NCBI GenBank assembly: GCA_025602905.1
Contig: JAHLKI010000006.1
Location: forward strand, 930,001 to 994,000
Origin: Phlyctochytrium arcticum
Taxonomy: Eukaryota; Chytridiomycota; Chytridiomycetes; Chytridiales; Chytridiaceae
Reading direction: 5' to 3'
DNA length: 64,000 nucleotides
This document shows positions 62,413-64,000 of the stretch, in pieces. Both the position numbers and the translations under genes were made by a program. Position 1 is the stretch's first letter. Each line of letters opens with the position of its first letter. The notes under the pieces are model-generated. The model searched no databases and was not told the origin of the DNA. It was given only the letters and a program-made list of their open reading frames with translations.

Positions 62413-63431
62413 AATTGTCGTTTTTTGTCCAGTTGTTGCGAAGGGGGTAGCGTCGCAAGATGAGTCCTGATAAGAGCGGGGAGCAGCGGAGACCAAAGTC
62501 GTTTATACTCCTTGCACTCTATTCCGGCAATTTCTAGAGACAGCAAAAGCCACTACGCCTTTTTGCCCAAGTTCTGCAAAAGGAAAAGAAAAAAGAAAGC
62601 TCGGTCTAATATGACGGTGCAATGAAACGCCAGGGTGCGGCCGTTCAGTGCTGCGCAGGTTGGCCGCACGCCACAGTATTGCCATGGCAACAGCGGCGGC
62701 TATATATGCTCGACAGCACCAGATCTGAAAAACTTTACAACTTACCACGCCAGCTCAGGCATCAAATTCTCTGGCCCAATGCTTTCCTAGGGACGGGCTG
62801 GGGTGTTCTGAGCGGCGGAGACCGAATGCATTATAAACAAGGAGTCTGACCCTTTTTGGAAGTCTTGCTCTTTCAACCAGGTGCAACATCCGTGATCTTT
62901 CCGGTGTGATACGTGATGCTTGGGGATGGGGAGAAGGTCTATAACAACCCACCAAAATCAATATTTCCAGAGCCGACTCTTGTATAATGAACTACCTCAG
63001 CTTCACAGTCTTCACGGCAGTTATAAGGAATGTTGTCAACGGGCCTTGTAGTCTTTCCCACAACATACCAGTTGACCATTTGGCGTTCTTCGAACGTGGA
63101 TGGCACCGTGCATACAAGCGGCCTCACTGCTTCATACATACGCTTTCACAGTGCCGGTATTATTTGAACACACTGCCGAACATTCAGAGACGAAGTCCAT
63201 CGTATGCCTTGTATGCAGTACACTGTACACCGTATCTAAAGCGTCCGTATGATACATCCCTCCACGTCCAGCATTCTCAAACGGCCACTTCATCACAGTG
63301 TGCTATAAATTTGATCCAGCTATCTGTCATAAGAACCGATCAATCCAAGAGAAGATCTCTAAGCATTGAGCTGTCGTCTCTCAAACTCTGAGTGGGCGAC
63401 GCTAACGTAGATCCCGCGGACGGACGATGAC
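62413..63431. other. intergenic, 1 kb, between four-TM gene and ARP6
   Basis: Divergent promoter space. Frames of 60-134 codons occur but none has a family motif or splice partner. Holds the X-box at 62678 and a TATATA at about 62701. Confidence 0.45.
62678..62691. promoter_or_regulatory. perfect RFX X-box palindrome (attgccatggcaac)
   Basis: The 12-bp palindrome ttgccatggcaa equals the RFX consensus GTTGCCATGGCAAC at 13 of 14 positions. It sits 266 bp upstream of the four-TM gene's start codon. A TATATA box follows at 62701 on the plus strand. RFX factors control ciliary genes in animals and DNA-damage or cell-cycle genes in fungi. Function is inferred only. Confidence 0.55.
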
Positions 63432-64000
63432 ATGTCAAAGCTCCTCCTTCTTGACAATGGGGCCTTCAATATCAAGGCAGGCATTCCTGGAATACCTTCC
63501 TCGCTAAGGTACAAACCCCCTTGAGTACTGTTCAAACGAGCACGTTGTTAAACCAAAGATTGAATTTCAAAGCCTTTATCGAAACGGTATTGCCAAGAAT
63601 CGCGGAGGTCGGCAGACGTATGTGGGAGATCAAATATTCTCTGCACCAGAAGTCTCTGGGCTGCAGTTTCGGTCGTCTTTCGAGAAGGTAAGAGTTCCTT
63701 TACTAAAGATCTCGAAAATCATAAACAAATCTCTGGATACAGGGCTACCTCAACGACTGGGGATGCCAGCGCGATGTATGGGAAAGGATTCTAAACAATG
63801 AATCGCTGAGTGTAAGTGAAGTGTTCCCTATATCACTACCGCAGAAGGGACGGCTGAACCTCTCAAAAGATAGACCCGAGCGATACGACGTTGACTTTGA
63901 CCGAGCCGTACTTTAATTTCCCAAACATTCGGCGATCATATGATGAGGTTGTTTTTGAAGAATATGGATTTGCTCAATACTTTCGGACGAGTGGTATTAT
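63432..64000 (+). CDS. ARP6: ARP6, actin-related protein of the SWR1 complex, 3' truncated
   Basis: Nuclear Arp needed for SWR1-mediated exchange of H2A.Z. Exons: 63432-63508, 63573-63687, then from about 63743 and from about 63873 to the window end, each in phase. The N-terminus MSKLLLLDNGAFNIKAGIPG is the actin-fold phosphate-1 loop (LDNGA.N.K.G). Next come GGRQTYVGDQIFSAPEVSGL, SSFEKGYLNDWGCQRDVWER, and TLTLTEPYFNFPNIRRSYDE with VVFEEYGFAQYFRTSG. The ITEPYFNF and EILFEEYQF-type pair is diagnostic of ARP6 rather than actin or Arp4. Only about the first 120 residues lie in the window. Confidence 0.9.

Overview
The window is nuclear DNA of an intron-rich eukaryote: short GT-AG introns (mostly 45-75 bp), dense genes on both strands, small intergenic gaps. 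The gene set points to a flagellated (zoosporic) fungus, chytrid-like. Ypt6/Rab6, Dbf4, Sda1, Stt3, Rpn2, bL31m, an Erf4-like protein and a DUF3605-like protein are normal for fungi. RIB43A and DM10-domain NME7 are axonemal doublet-microtubule proteins, absent from fungi that lost the flagellum. A RHAMM/HMMR homologue and a KIAA1841/SANBR homologue are animal-type genes that could persist in an early-diverging fungus. The exact clade cannot be read from this window.

Layout: 1-755 MICOS Mic26/27 (5' truncated); 1567-4617 multi-RRM protein (-), with an inverted broken copy of its 5' part at 5163-5690; 5920-7205 EndoU ribonuclease; 8620-10946 SDA1 (-); 11377-13296 unknown coiled-coil protein; 13500-13934 mitoribosomal bL31m (-); 14259-14840 membrane protein; 14997-20189 HMMR (-), head-to-head with RIB43A at 20800-22351; 22398-23548 UCH deubiquitinase (-); 23825-27470 RPN2; 27608-28328 CTR copper transporter (-), head-to-head with dynactin DCTN6 at 28418-29183; 29916-31784 disordered protein; 32394-35103 STT3 (-); 35726-36303 Erf4/GOLGA7 (-); 36718-38281 NME7 (-); 38475-41268 PUS7; 41702-41869 small membrane protein (-), head-to-head with DUF3605 at 41939-42674; 42914-43760 ARPC4 (-); 44176-45176 WTAP (-); 45371-49954 SMC5 (-); 50493 to about 52730 SANBR-like; 53533-56597 DBF4 (-); 57097-59516 PUF60; 60121-61068 RAB6; 61694-62412 four-TM protein (-); 63432 to the end ARP6 (truncated).

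Themes: cilium and cytoskeleton (RIB43A, NME7, HMMR, ARPC4, DCTN6), RNA processing (PUF60, WTAP, PUS7, EndoU, multi-RRM protein), genome maintenance (SMC5, DBF4, ARP6), proteostasis (RPN2, UCH), secretory pathway (STT3, RAB6, Erf4) and mitochondria (MICOS, bL31m). There is no operon structure; several head-to-head pairs separated by 70-610 bp look like shared promoters. I saw no rRNA, tRNA, CRISPR array or intact transposon. Gene models were built by hand from reading frames, splice signals and recalled family motifs; no alignment or search was run.
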